Source: an uncultured Mycoplasmatota bacterium
GTDB taxonomy: Bacteria; Bacillota_I; Bacilli_A; RF39; UBA660
Direction: 5' to 3'
DNA: 64,000 bases
Assembly: GCA_900552495.1 (NCBI GenBank)
Contig: URZY01000004.1
Coordinates: forward strand, 115,351-179,350
Shown: in pieces, positions 17,638 to 25,383 of the stretch
Layout of the letters: the number at the start of each line of letters is the position of its first letter
Numbering within the stretch: the first letter of the stretch is position 1
The notes under the pieces: generated by a model
What the model was told of the DNA's origin: nothing
Seen by the model: only the letters and a program-made list of their open reading frames with translations
Databases searched by the model: none
Program-made: the position numbers and the translations under genes

Positions 17638-18258
17638 ATGGAAAAAGAAAAAACTAAGGTGTCTATTGAGAAAAAGAAACTATCTATTGAGAGAATTAAG
17701 AGAAATGCTGATGTTGATGTTTTGCATACAATAAAACGGGTAAAAAAGGAAGAAAGACGGGCCATACTTTTGTTATCTTCGATGATTTTAATTTGTCTTT
17801 TGTTTTGTAGTTATTTAATATTTGCAGGGATGACTAAATATAACGGAGATAATATTAATGATGGGCTTGAAGTTAAGTATGTTGATAATGATGATGGTAT
17901 GGGAGATATTGTAAATTTTAATAGTGAAGAGGGGATAGTCTCTTTATTTAGTACAGAGTTTACAATAAGTAATAATAAAGGTAAAAATAGTTGGTATGCT
18001 ATTTATTTAGATGATTATGCGGATATGATTGAGTATGATGGCTGTTTTGATAAAGAAATTGATAAGACAAAAATCTTTTTTAGAATTGATGGTGGAGATG
18101 CAGTTAGTTTAGCTTCTTCATATGTTGATGGTAGATATGCTCTTACTCAAGGAATTGTCACTAGTAATGGAAAAGTTACTCATAACTTACAAGTTTGGTA
18201 TAGCGAAGAAGCTTCTGGGCATTATCATGGGAAAATCGCTGTTGAATATATACGATAA
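17638..18258 (+). CDS. Single-pass membrane protein with an extracytoplasmic beta domain
   Basis: About 206 residues. A Lys/Glu-rich cytoplasmic N-terminus (about 1-45) is followed by one membrane helix (AILLLSSMILICLLFCSYLIFAG, roughly 43-65) and an exported domain. The exported part shows EGIVSLFSTEFTISNNKGKNSWYAIYL, then a turn-rich region and a terminal NLQVWYSEE...GKIAVEYI. This order of strands recalls TasA/camelysin-like domains of Firmicutes surface proteins, but the resemblance is weak. ATG 17638 is preferred to an upstream start because homology and GGTGAAAG support it. It is alone between two terminators. Confidence 0.7.
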   Translation: MEKEKTKVSIEKKKLSIERIKRNADVDVLHTIKRVKKEERRAILLLSSMILICLLFCSYLIFAGMTKYNGDNINDGLEVKYVDNDDGMGDIVNFNSEEGIVSLFSTEFTISNNKGKNSWYAIYLDDYADMIEYDGCFDKEIDKTKIFFRIDGGDAVSLASSYVDGRYALTQGIVTSNGKVTHNLQVWYSEEASGHYHGKIAVEYIR

Positions 18259-18283
18259 AAGAACATGGCAAGATGTTCTTTTA
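18256..18283. terminator. Bidirectional terminator between convergent genes
   Basis: An 11-bp perfect stem (18256-18266 with 18273-18283) with a 6-nt loop has A on one side and T on the other, so it can end both the membrane-protein gene (+) and the hydrolase gene (-). Confidence 0.85.
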
Positions 18284-19039
18284 CTTTAGAAAACTTTTGA
18301 TAATGTTATTGGTAAGTTTAGGATAATTAAGATAAGAAAAGTGAGTAGCATTTTTTAAAACAATTAAAGCAGAATTTTTTATTAATTTATTTAGTTTTTT
18401 AGCTTGATAAAGCGGGGTATCTTGATCGAGGCTTCCCCAGAGCAGAATTGTTTCATTAGGAATTTGTTTATAATATTTACTTAGATCTTCTTTGATAATA
18501 TTTTTAAATGTTTGATGCATTCCAGGTGGGAGAGAGTTGTAATCACTTGAAGCAAAATATTTTAGTAATTTTTGTCTTGCTGTTTCCTGTTTTAATTTTG
18601 GTAAAAGGTAGGTTAACTTTTTGAGCATTTTATATAGGTATTGTTTAAGTCTGATTTTTAGTTTTTTTCGTGGTTTTAATCCGGCAACATCTATTAAAAT
18701 TAGTCTATCTAGTTTTATTTTATAATAGCCGGATAAAATAGCTGTTATTCTACCGCCAAAAGAGTGGGCAATAACTATTGGCTTATTTATATTAAATTTT
18801 TTCATAAAAGCAATGATAAGTTCGGTATAATCATAAAGCGTTAGAGCTTTATCTGGTACGGGACTTAGACCTAGGCCAGGATAATCTAGAATATAAATAG
18901 TAAAATCATTTTCTAATTCGCTTATCATATAGCGAAATGTTTCTCTGGTATTACCCCATCCAGGGAGGATTAATACTTCCTTTTGACCGGTTCCATATTT
19001 TTCGTAGTAGAGGTTAAGATTATTTAACGTTATATACAT
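18281..19039 (-). CDS. Alpha/beta hydrolase
   Basis: 252-residue alpha/beta-hydrolase fold enzyme with no signal peptide. The oxyanion region is LPGWGNTRETF (about 25-35), the nucleophile elbow is AHSFGGR (S93), the acid is in WGSLDQDTP (D205 or D207) and the catalytic His is H233 in NATHFSYLNYP. A cap of basic helices lies near 120-165. The substrate is unknown; relatives include esterases and proline iminopeptidases. Start ATG at 19039 has AGGTGA at 19050-19045; an upstream GTG overlaps that site. Confidence 0.85.
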   Translation of the reverse strand: MYITLNNLNLYYEKYGTGQKEVLILPGWGNTRETFRYMISELENDFTIYILDYPGLGLSPVPDKALTLYDYTELIIAFMKKFNINKPIVIAHSFGGRITAILSGYYKIKLDRLILIDVAGLKPRKKLKIRLKQYLYKMLKKLTYLLPKLKQETARQKLLKYFASSDYNSLPPGMHQTFKNIIKEDLSKYYKQIPNETILLWGSLDQDTPLYQAKKLNKLIKNSALIVLKNATHFSYLNYPKLTNNIIKSFLK

Positions 19040-19089
19040 ATAAATCACCTATAGTAATTTATGTTTTTAGTTTAAATGAGTGAAAATAG

Positions 19090-19119
19090 TTGCTTAAGGA
19101 TTAGAAAATATGATATACT
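19090..19119 (+). promoter_or_regulatory. Promoter of the 6S RNA gene
   Basis: TTGCTT (19090-19095), 18-bp spacer, TATACT (19114-19119) with an extended TG at 19111-19112. Transcription would start near G19126, which opens the closing helix of the RNA. Confidence 0.75.
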
Positions 19120-19125
19120 GTAATT

Positions 19126-19306
19126 GTCAGAGAGATACGACACCGGCTCAATTAAAACCGACTAAAATTGCGATACGGGAGCCTCGATCAGTTATTGGTG
19201 TTGAATACTTGCTTTTAGTAAGGATCCTAATGATAACGTACGGGCACCCACCTGGACTATGGACAGGTTTTATCGTATGCTAGGACGTTCTCACCTGACT
19301 TTTTTT
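19126..19306 (+). ncRNA. ssrS: 6S RNA (SsrS/BsrA type)
   Basis: A non-coding stretch of about 181 nt has its own promoter. Its ends pair with each other (GTCAG at 19126-19130 with CTGAC at 19295-19299, and GAG with CTC just inside), and it finishes in TTTTTTT. The interior has no ORF and can fold into a long interrupted rod. Position is the main evidence: in Bacillus the 6S-1 gene bsrA lies between aspS and the tcdA homolog yrvM, the same place as here apart from two inserted protein genes. 6S RNA mimics an open promoter and sequesters SigA-RNA polymerase. Confidence 0.75.
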
Positions 19307-19307
19307 A

Positions 19308-19336
19308 TTGCAAAAATTTGGATTATTTGGTATAAT
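19308..19336 (+). promoter_or_regulatory. SigA-type promoter for the 274-residue unknown gene
   Basis: TTGCAA (19308-19313), 17-bp spacer, TATAAT (19331-19336). It overlaps the end of the 6S RNA terminator. Confidence 0.75.
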
Positions 19337-19359
19337 AGGGCGTGCAAGAGGTGATGCTT

Positions 19360-20181
19360 ATGTTAGTTCTGCCAATTGTTAATGTAGATAGAATTTTGCA
19401 TGTCGAGGTAAAACTAAAATCGGCTAATAAGATTAAAAGTGGAATTAGATTTTCAGATGCGTCAGAAAGTGAAATTATTGTTAATGGGAAATTGTTTTCG
19501 GAATCTTTATATAAAGATGATAAAAGTAGACGAGCAGTAGTTGATTTTATTAGGAATACTTCACTTAGAAATAAAAGAAATTTTTTGGTTACAACTCGTG
19601 AGGAAGCAAGTTCTAATTCTTATGATGTTTATGAAATTTTACAACCACCGAAGAAAGTTAATGATGGACTTGATAATTTATGGGGAAGTTTGATTATAGA
19701 TTTAAGTAAAGAAATTCCAGGACACAATAGAGGAAGATATTTATCTTTGAAAGCGTTGGGTGTTGGTGATCATTTGACTGATGAGAAGTTGGAAAAATTA
19801 GAATACATTGTAAAAAATGTTAGTGACACCTCTCGTTGGTCAGAACTTTTTCAGAGAGAGGGCGTTATGGATTTAGTTGAAACATTAGATTTCTTAAACA
19901 GTTTTGAGTGTACGGTTGTTCCTAATAGTACAGTTAGTGAAAAACAAATTCAATCTATTACTTCGGCATTCAGTAAAGTTAATACTAGAGAAGCAAGAAA
20001 TATGAATAGTTATTATAATATGGCTTGTGATAATCGTGATATTTATTCGAGATTATCAGATATTAATAAATTAGTATATGGAAAACCACTTGGTTTAATT
20101 AAATCGGAACATCAAAAACAAAGACAATTTGTGAAAACTAATGTTTCTAAAGGAGAAATTTTAATTGGAAAAGCAGCATAG
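19360..20181 (+). CDS. Protein of unknown function (273 aa)
   Basis: Unrecognised soluble protein. The N-terminal 100 residues look beta/alpha mixed; the remainder looks helical (LEKLEYIVKNVSDTSRWSELFQ, VMDLVETLDFLNSFE). No catalytic signature, signal peptide or membrane segment is seen. ATG 19360 is chosen because AGAGGTGA (19347-19354) is its ribosome site and overlaps the earlier candidate at 19354. The 3' end overlaps tcdA by 17 bases, so the two are translationally linked; a tRNA-related role is possible but is only inferred from that linkage. Confidence 0.7.
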   Translation: MLVLPIVNVDRILHVEVKLKSANKIKSGIRFSDASESEIIVNGKLFSESLYKDDKSRRAVVDFIRNTSLRNKRNFLVTTREEASSNSYDVYEILQPPKKVNDGLDNLWGSLIIDLSKEIPGHNRGRYLSLKALGVGDHLTDEKLEKLEYIVKNVSDTSRWSELFQREGVMDLVETLDFLNSFECTVVPNSTVSEKQIQSITSAFSKVNTREARNMNSYYNMACDNRDIYSRLSDINKLVYGKPLGLIKSEHQKQRQFVKTNVSKGEILIGKAA

Positions 20182-20863
20182 ATTTGAGAGATTTATAAAA
20201 CTTATTGGAGATGATGCTTTTACAAAACTTAATAGTAAGTGTGTGTTAGTATTAGGTGTTGGCGGAGTTGGTTGTTATGTCTGTGAAGCGTTGGCAAGAA
20301 GTGGTGTTGGAAAAATTGTAGTTGTTGATTATGATACGATTGATGAGACTAATATTAATAGGCAGATTATTGCTTTGAAAGATACAGTTGGGGAGAAAAA
20401 AGTTGATGTTCTAGAAAAACGAATAAAAAAAATTAATGATGGCTGTTGTGTGGTGAAGATTGATAAATTTATCGATGCTATGGAAGTAAAAAATTTATTT
20501 GATTATAAACCCGATTATTTTGTTGATGCTTGTGATACTGTGGCGACGAAAAAGGCGGTCATTTGTGAATGCTTGAAACAGAATGTTAGATTCATTTCAA
20601 GTATGGGAACGGGTAATAAATTAGATCCTTCGAAGTTATTAATTACGGATTTAAGAAAGACAATGAATGATCCCTTAGCTCGAATTATGCGAAAGTTTAT
20701 AAAAGATGAGGGAATAAGGCAGAAAGTTATGGTTTTAGCTTCAACAGAAGTTCCAATTAAAACTGGTGAAAGAACACCTGGTTCAACGGTTTTTGTTCCG
20801 GCAAGTGCAGGAATGCTTATTGCCAGTTATGTTGTTAGAGATTTGATGGATAAAGTTAATTAA
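20165..20863 (+). CDS. tcdA: tRNA threonylcarbamoyladenosine dehydratase TcdA
   Basis: E1/ThiF-like ATP-dependent enzyme that cyclises t6A37 to ct6A in ANN-decoding tRNAs. N-terminal RFERFIKLIGDDAFTKL is typical of the family; the nucleotide-binding loop GVGGVGCYVCEALARSG, the Asp-rich VDYDTIDETNINRQI and DACDTVATK follow, as does the MGTGNKLDPSKL stretch. 232 residues. It starts at TTG with AAAGGAGA (20150-20157) seven bases upstream, inside the preceding gene. Confidence 0.9.
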   Translation: MEKQHRFERFIKLIGDDAFTKLNSKCVLVLGVGGVGCYVCEALARSGVGKIVVVDYDTIDETNINRQIIALKDTVGEKKVDVLEKRIKKINDGCCVVKIDKFIDAMEVKNLFDYKPDYFVDACDTVATKKAVICECLKQNVRFISSMGTGNKLDPSKLLITDLRKTMNDPLARIMRKFIKDEGIRQKVMVLASTEVPIKTGERTPGSTVFVPASAGMLIASYVVRDLMDKVN

Positions 20864-20897
20864 AAAAATAAGTGTTTTGAAAAACACTTATTTTTTT
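20862..20897. terminator. Bidirectional terminator between tcdA and lexA
   Basis: A 17-bp stem (20862-20878 with 20881-20897) around a minimal loop, A-rich on one flank and T-rich on the other, serves the convergent tcdA and lexA transcripts. Confidence 0.88.
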
Positions 20898-21513
20898 ATA
20901 ATTTTCGGTATAGACCAATTACTTTACCTAAGATAGTAACTTCTTTTAAAATAATTGGTTCCATAGTATCATTTTCGGGTTGAAGTCTAAAATAACCATC
21001 TTCTTTATAGAAAGTTTTAACAGTTGCTTCATTTTGAGCATTCATTGCAACAACTGTTTCTCCATTCCTAGCTGTGTTTTTTCTTTCGACAACAAGAATG
21101 TCTCCGTCGTAAATACCAACATTAATCATTGATTCACCACTAACTCGTAAGGTAAAAACTTCGTTTTTAGTATTTATTAGGCTTGCTGGTAGTGAGAAAT
21201 ATTCGTCTGGTGTTTCTATAGCTTCAATAGGTGTACCAGCAGTTACTTTTCCTAGCAATGGGACGTCAACAACATCTTCTGTTTTTTCAATATATTCGTT
21301 TGGAACAAGAATTTCAATAGTTCGATTTTTACTATTGCCTTTTCGAATATAACCCTTTTCTTCTAATTTTTTTAGGTGAAAATGTATAGTTGCAGGGGAG
21401 TGTAAATTTGCTTTTTCCCCGATTTCTCTAACAGTTGGTGGGTAGCCGTTGGTTGCAACTAATTGTTTGATTATTTGTAAAATGTGTTCTTGCCTAGTAG
21501 TCAACTTTTCCAT
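20896..21513 (-). CDS. lexA: SOS repressor LexA
   Basis: 205-residue repressor. An N-terminal winged helix (TRQEHILQIIKQLVATNGYPPTVREIGEKANL, about 6-37) binds the SOS box. The cleavage site is A92-G93 in VTAGTPIEAIE, and the Ser-Lys dyad is S128 (SGESMI) and K166 (EATVKTF), so RecA-stimulated autocleavage should work. Strong ribosome site GGAGG on the - strand. It is transcribed divergently from a small membrane-peptide gene that carries a consensus SOS box, the arrangement Bacillus has for lexA and yneA. Confidence 0.96.
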   Translation of the reverse strand: MEKLTTRQEHILQIIKQLVATNGYPPTVREIGEKANLHSPATIHFHLKKLEEKGYIRKGNSKNRTIEILVPNEYIEKTEDVVDVPLLGKVTAGTPIEAIETPDEYFSLPASLINTKNEVFTLRVSGESMINVGIYDGDILVVERKNTARNGETVVAMNAQNEATVKTFYKEDGYFRLQPENDTMEPIILKEVTILGKVIGLYRKL

Positions 21514-21534
21514 GTAATCCCTCCTTATGTATTA

Positions 21535-21563
21535 AGTTTATCATTAGGAGTGTAAAATGTCAA
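21535..21563 (-). promoter_or_regulatory. lexA promoter
   Basis: On the - strand TTGACA (21563-21558), 17-bp spacer, TAAACT (21540-21535). The SOS box lies 26 bases upstream of this -35, so LexA would bind beside rather than over it. Confidence 0.7.
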
Positions 21564-21582
21564 ACAAATGTTTCAATTATTA

Positions 21583-21611
21583 TTGACACGAACTACTGTT
21601 CGATTTATAAT
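21583..21611 (+). promoter_or_regulatory. Consensus promoter of the SOS micro-protein gene
   Basis: TTGACA (21583-21588), 17-bp spacer, TATAAT (21606-21611). Both hexamers are perfect consensus, so the promoter should be strong when LexA is removed. Confidence 0.9.
21589..21602. promoter_or_regulatory. LexA SOS box
   Basis: CGAACTACTGTTCG matches the Gram-positive LexA consensus CGAAC-N4-GTTCG exactly and fills the promoter spacer directly after the -35 hexamer. LexA bound here would block polymerase at the divergent micro-protein promoter. Confidence 0.93.
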
Positions 21612-21640
21612 GATGATATAAATTGAAGGGAGAGATGTAT

Positions 21641-21799
21641 ATGAAACTAAAAAATATTGTTAAGAAGGGTCTTAAGTTAGCTACTATTTATTTTATTGCG
21701 ATTCTTTGTATGCTTTTAATGGCTGAAAGAGTTGAAAGATTAAATGAACAAGAAAGATATGAACGTGAGATTGCTGTAGCTGAAAAAATTGATAAGTAA
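21641..21799 (+). CDS. SOS-regulated 52-residue single-pass membrane peptide
   Basis: Begins MKLKNIVKKGLKLATIYFIA, continues through a hydrophobic helix (about 12-27, ATIYFIAILCMLLMA), and ends in a charged heptad-like tail AERVERLNEQERYEREIAVA. A strong ribosome site (GAAGGGAGAG) precedes the ATG and the promoter carries a perfect SOS box. Divergence from lexA matches Bacillus yneA, an SOS division inhibitor, but there is no LysM domain and the length is half. SidA of Caulobacter is a precedent for a tiny SOS membrane inhibitor. A division-blocking role is an inference from location and control. Confidence 0.85.
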   Translation: MKLKNIVKKGLKLATIYFIAILCMLLMAERVERLNEQERYEREIAVAEKIDK

Positions 21800-21847
21800 C
21801 GTGTAATTTTATTTTTAAGTATGATATACTAGTTGCAGGTGATAAAA

Positions 21848-24463
21848 ATGAAAAAAATAATATTGGTAGATGGTAATAACTTATTGTTTAGAAGTTTTTA
21901 TGCAACAGCATATCAAGGTGTTATCATGAAAAATTCTAAAGGTTTTCCAACAAATGCTTTATATGGTTTTATAAATATGATGAATAAAATAATTAAGGAG
22001 GAGAATCCAACCTATATAATGGTGGCGTTTGATAAGGGTAAAACCTTTAGACATGATAAATATGATAGTTATAAAGCTGGACGTGCCGAAATGCCAGATG
22101 AGTTGCGAGTTCAATTTCCAAAAGCAAAAGAAGTGCTTGATGCGATGGGAATTAAGCATTTTGAAATAGAGAATTATGAAGCAGATGATATAATTGGAAC
22201 ACTCGCAAAAAGGGTCGATGAAGAAGATGAATTTGTTGCTACAATTGTAAGTAGTGATAAAGATTTATTACAGTTAATTAGTGATGAAGTTGAAGTAAAA
22301 TTATTAAAACAAAGTGGTCATATTTTAATGACAAGAGAAGAATTTAAAAAGACTTATCAAGTAGAACCGATTCATATGATTGATTTAAAAGCTTTAATGG
22401 GAGATGCTAGTGATCATATTCCAGGAGTAAAAGGAATTGGAGAAAAAACAGCTATTAATTTACTTGCAAAGTATGGAAGTTTGGATGACTTGTATAAGAA
22501 TATTGAGAGTGTTACGGGAAAAACGAAAGAAAAACTTTTAGCTGATAAAGAAAATGCTTATATGAGTTATGATTTAGCTACAATTTTTAGAGATGTTCCT
22601 CTAAATTTTGAATTAGAAGATTGTTTATATAAGGGGATTAATGTAGCTGAATTTATAAAAATGCTTGAAGAATTTGAATTCCATTCAATGCTTAGGAAAA
22701 TGGATTTTAGTCAAACAGAACTAATAGATACTGGTGAGAAGGAAGAAAAAACAAAATCTTTAATTATTAAGGATATAAGCGAATTACAAGTAAAGGATTT
22801 TTCCTTTTACTTGGAAACTCGAGGAACAATTTATAGTAAAAGTGATATTTTAGGGATGGGTATTTATGATGGTGAAAATGGATATTTTATTTCTAAAAAT
22901 GATATTTCAAAATATAAAGATATATTTATTTCTAATGTTTCAAAATACACTTATGATTTTAAGAAAAATCTAGTTGTCCTTAATAATCTTGGAATCAAGT
23001 TTACTAACGTTGTTTTTGATATGATGATTGCAACCTATTTATTAGATTATGTTATTAAGGATGATATAGCTTTTATTGCACAGGCATTTAATGAGGAAAT
23101 TCCTTTATATGAAGATTTGTATGGAACTGATAAGCGACCTAGGGAAATAGATGATGATTATTTAAAGGAGATTTGTTGTAGAAAAGCAAAATTTATTTAT
23201 GAAACTAGGGAAAGAATATTAAAAGAATTAGAAGAAAATGAAGAATTAGAATTATTTGAGAAGATAGAAATGCCATTAGTTAGAGTATTAGCTGATATGG
23301 AAATTACAGGAATTAAAGTTGATACGGAGTATTTAAGTGGTGTAGAATTAGAACTAAAACAATTAATGGATTCTTTGGAAGAAGAGATTTATGTTTTGGC
23401 GGGGAATAAATTTAATATTATGTCTCCAGCTCAACTTGCGAAGGTTTTATTTGAAGATTTAGAGATTCCTTATCCAAAGAGGGTAAAAGATAATAAATAT
23501 TCTACAAGTAAAGACATTTTAGATAAAATTAGATTTGTTAATCCAATAGTTGATAAAATTTTAGAGTACAGGACTGTTGCTAAACTATATACCAATTATG
23601 CAGTTGGCTTAAAAGAAGAAGTTAGAGAAGATGGTCGGATTCATACCATATTTACACAGACACTTACTAGAACGGGTCGTCTTTCAAGTGTAAGTCCTAA
23701 TTTACAGAATATTCCAGCTAGAGCTGAATTTTCAAAATTAATTAGAAAAGCTTTTGTTGCTGATGAGAATTCGTGCTTATTATCTAGTGATTATTCGCAA
23801 GTAGAACTTAGAATATTTGCTCATATGTCACAAGCTGCTAATTTAATTCAAGCATTTATTGATGAGGCTGATATTCATACTAAAACAGCGAGTGATATTT
23901 ATAAGGTGGATATGGCGGATGTTACAAAAGATATGAGAAGAACGGCTAAGGCGGTAAACTTTGGTATTTTGTATGGAATAAGTAGTTTTGGTTTATCCGA
24001 GGATTTAGGGATTGATATAATTACAGCAAAAAAATTTATTGATAACTATTTAGAAACTTATCCAGGTATTAAAGAATATATGGATAAAGAAAAAGCTGAT
24101 GCATATAGTTTGGGTTATGTTAGGACACTTATGAATCGTAAACGAGTGATAGAAGAACTAAAAAGCAAAAACTATATGATTAGAAGCAGTGGAGAAAGAA
24201 TGGCTCTTAATACACCTATTCAAGGGACTGCGGCGGATATTTTAAAGAAGGCTATGGTAGAGATATTTGATGAGTTTAATAAGCGAGGTTTAAAGAGTAA
24301 AATGCTTATTCAAGTACATGATGAACTTGTATTTAATGTAGTTAATGAGGAGTTAGAAGAAGTTAGAAAAATTGTAAAAAATATAATGGAGAATACATTT
24401 AAGTTGGATGTTCCTCTAAAAGTAGAAATTGAGGTTGGTAGTAACTGGTACGAAGCAAAATAA
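21848..24463 (+). CDS. polA: DNA polymerase I
   Basis: Repair and Okazaki-fragment polymerase, about 871 residues. The N-terminal 5'-3' exonuclease has VDGNNLLFRSFYA, VAFDKGKTFRHDKYDSYKAGR and GDASDHIPGVKGIGEKTA. The middle 3'-5' exonuclease-like domain is degenerate: the DxE motif reads FYLETR and the later catalytic Asp is not evident, so proofreading is probably absent, as in Bacillus. Polymerase motifs A (DYSQVELRIFAHMS), B (RRTAKAVNFGILYG) and C (QVHDELVF) are intact. ATG 21848 has AGGTGA upstream, and a TGATATACT extended -10 lies at 21822-21830. Confidence 0.96.
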   Translation: MKKIILVDGNNLLFRSFYATAYQGVIMKNSKGFPTNALYGFINMMNKIIKEENPTYIMVAFDKGKTFRHDKYDSYKAGRAEMPDELRVQFPKAKEVLDAMGIKHFEIENYEADDIIGTLAKRVDEEDEFVATIVSSDKDLLQLISDEVEVKLLKQSGHILMTREEFKKTYQVEPIHMIDLKALMGDASDHIPGVKGIGEKTAINLLAKYGSLDDLYKNIESVTGKTKEKLLADKENAYMSYDLATIFRDVPLNFELEDCLYKGINVAEFIKMLEEFEFHSMLRKMDFSQTELIDTGEKEEKTKSLIIKDISELQVKDFSFYLETRGTIYSKSDILGMGIYDGENGYFISKNDISKYKDIFISNVSKYTYDFKKNLVVLNNLGIKFTNVVFDMMIATYLLDYVIKDDIAFIAQAFNEEIPLYEDLYGTDKRPREIDDDYLKEICCRKAKFIYETRERILKELEENEELELFEKIEMPLVRVLADMEITGIKVDTEYLSGVELELKQLMDSLEEEIYVLAGNKFNIMSPAQLAKVLFEDLEIPYPKRVKDNKYSTSKDILDKIRFVNPIVDKILEYRTVAKLYTNYAVGLKEEVREDGRIHTIFTQTLTRTGRLSSVSPNLQNIPARAEFSKLIRKAFVADENSCLLSSDYSQVELRIFAHMSQAANLIQAFIDEADIHTKTASDIYKVDMADVTKDMRRTAKAVNFGILYGISSFGLSEDLGIDIITAKKFIDNYLETYPGIKEYMDKEKADAYSLGYVRTLMNRKRVIEELKSKNYMIRSSGERMALNTPIQGTAADILKKAMVEIFDEFNKRGLKSKMLIQVHDELVFNVVNEELEEVRKIVKNIMENTFKLDVPLKVEIEVGSNWYEAK

Positions 24464-24483
24464 TGTAGAATGGGGGATAAAAT

Positions 24484-25305
24484 ATGCCTGAAAAGCCAGA
24501 GGTAATTACAGTAGTTAGGAATTTAAAAGAAAGATTATTAGGAAAAAAAATAACAGCTTGTAATGTTTATTGGGATAATATTATTGCTTTTCCTACTAGT
24601 GATGAGTTTAAGAAAAAGATTATTGGTCAAAAAATAAAAGATATTACTACTCGTGGGAAATGGATTGTTATGGAACTTGATAAAGATTGCTTATTGGTAC
24701 ATTTACGTATGGAAGGAAAGTTTATGTTTCGGAAGAAGGGAGATGAACTTTCTAAGCATGAACATGTTGAATTTATTTTAGATGATGAAGAAAGTTTCCG
24801 TTTTCATGATGTTCGTAAATTTGGAAAGATGCATTTGATTGATAAGGAAAAAGTATATAATGTTGAGCCTTTATCAGAAATGGGCTTGGAATATTATGAT
24901 TCGGAATTAACGAAAGAATATTTATATGAGGCTATTCATAAGAAAAGATTGCCAATTAAAACGGTATTGTTGGATCAAAGTATAATTTGTGGTATTGGAA
25001 ATATTTATGACGATGAGATTTTATTTATGAGTGGTATTGATCCTCTTAGGAAGGCTTGTGATATTACATTAGACGAATGTGATATAATAATAAGAAATAC
25101 TAGAGATGTTTTGGAAAAGGCAATTGAATTGGGAGGAACGACTATTAAAAGTTTTACGTCTAGCGAAGGTGTCCATGGCCTTTTTCAAAATGAATTGTTG
25201 GTTCATGGAAAGGCCGGAGAAAAATGTCCAAAGTGCGGAACGGTTTTAGAAAAGACAAGAGTAGGCGGGAGAGGAACCCACTTTTGTAGAGAATGTCAAA
25301 AATAA
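24484..25305 (+). CDS. mutM: Formamidopyrimidine-DNA glycosylase MutM (Fpg)
   Basis: Bifunctional glycosylase/AP lyase removing 8-oxoguanine. N-terminal PEKPEV supplies the catalytic Pro and Glu (usual form PELPEV, so Lys replaces Leu). GKWIVMEL carries the conserved Lys, the H2TH region contains DQSIICGIGNIYDDEILF, and the C-terminal zinc finger is CPKCGTVLEKTRVGGRGTHFCREC. 273 residues. It follows polA by 20 bases, the same pairing as Bacillus polA-mutM. Confidence 0.94.
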   Translation: MPEKPEVITVVRNLKERLLGKKITACNVYWDNIIAFPTSDEFKKKIIGQKIKDITTRGKWIVMELDKDCLLVHLRMEGKFMFRKKGDELSKHEHVEFILDDEESFRFHDVRKFGKMHLIDKEKVYNVEPLSEMGLEYYDSELTKEYLYEAIHKKRLPIKTVLLDQSIICGIGNIYDDEILFMSGIDPLRKACDITLDECDIIIRNTRDVLEKAIELGGTTIKSFTSSEGVHGLFQNELLVHGKAGEKCPKCGTVLEKTRVGGRGTHFCRECQK

Positions 25306-25327
25306 TGGGGATTTAGTTGAATTTTAC

Positions 25328-25356
25328 TTGCAAAAATAGTGACCATATGTTAAAAT
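25328..25356 (+). promoter_or_regulatory. pyk promoter
   Basis: TTGCAA (25328-25333), 17-bp spacer, TAAAAT (25351-25356) with a TG at 25348-25349. Confidence 0.75.
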
Positions 25357-25383
25357 TTATGGTGCGCTTAGGAGGAGTATTAA

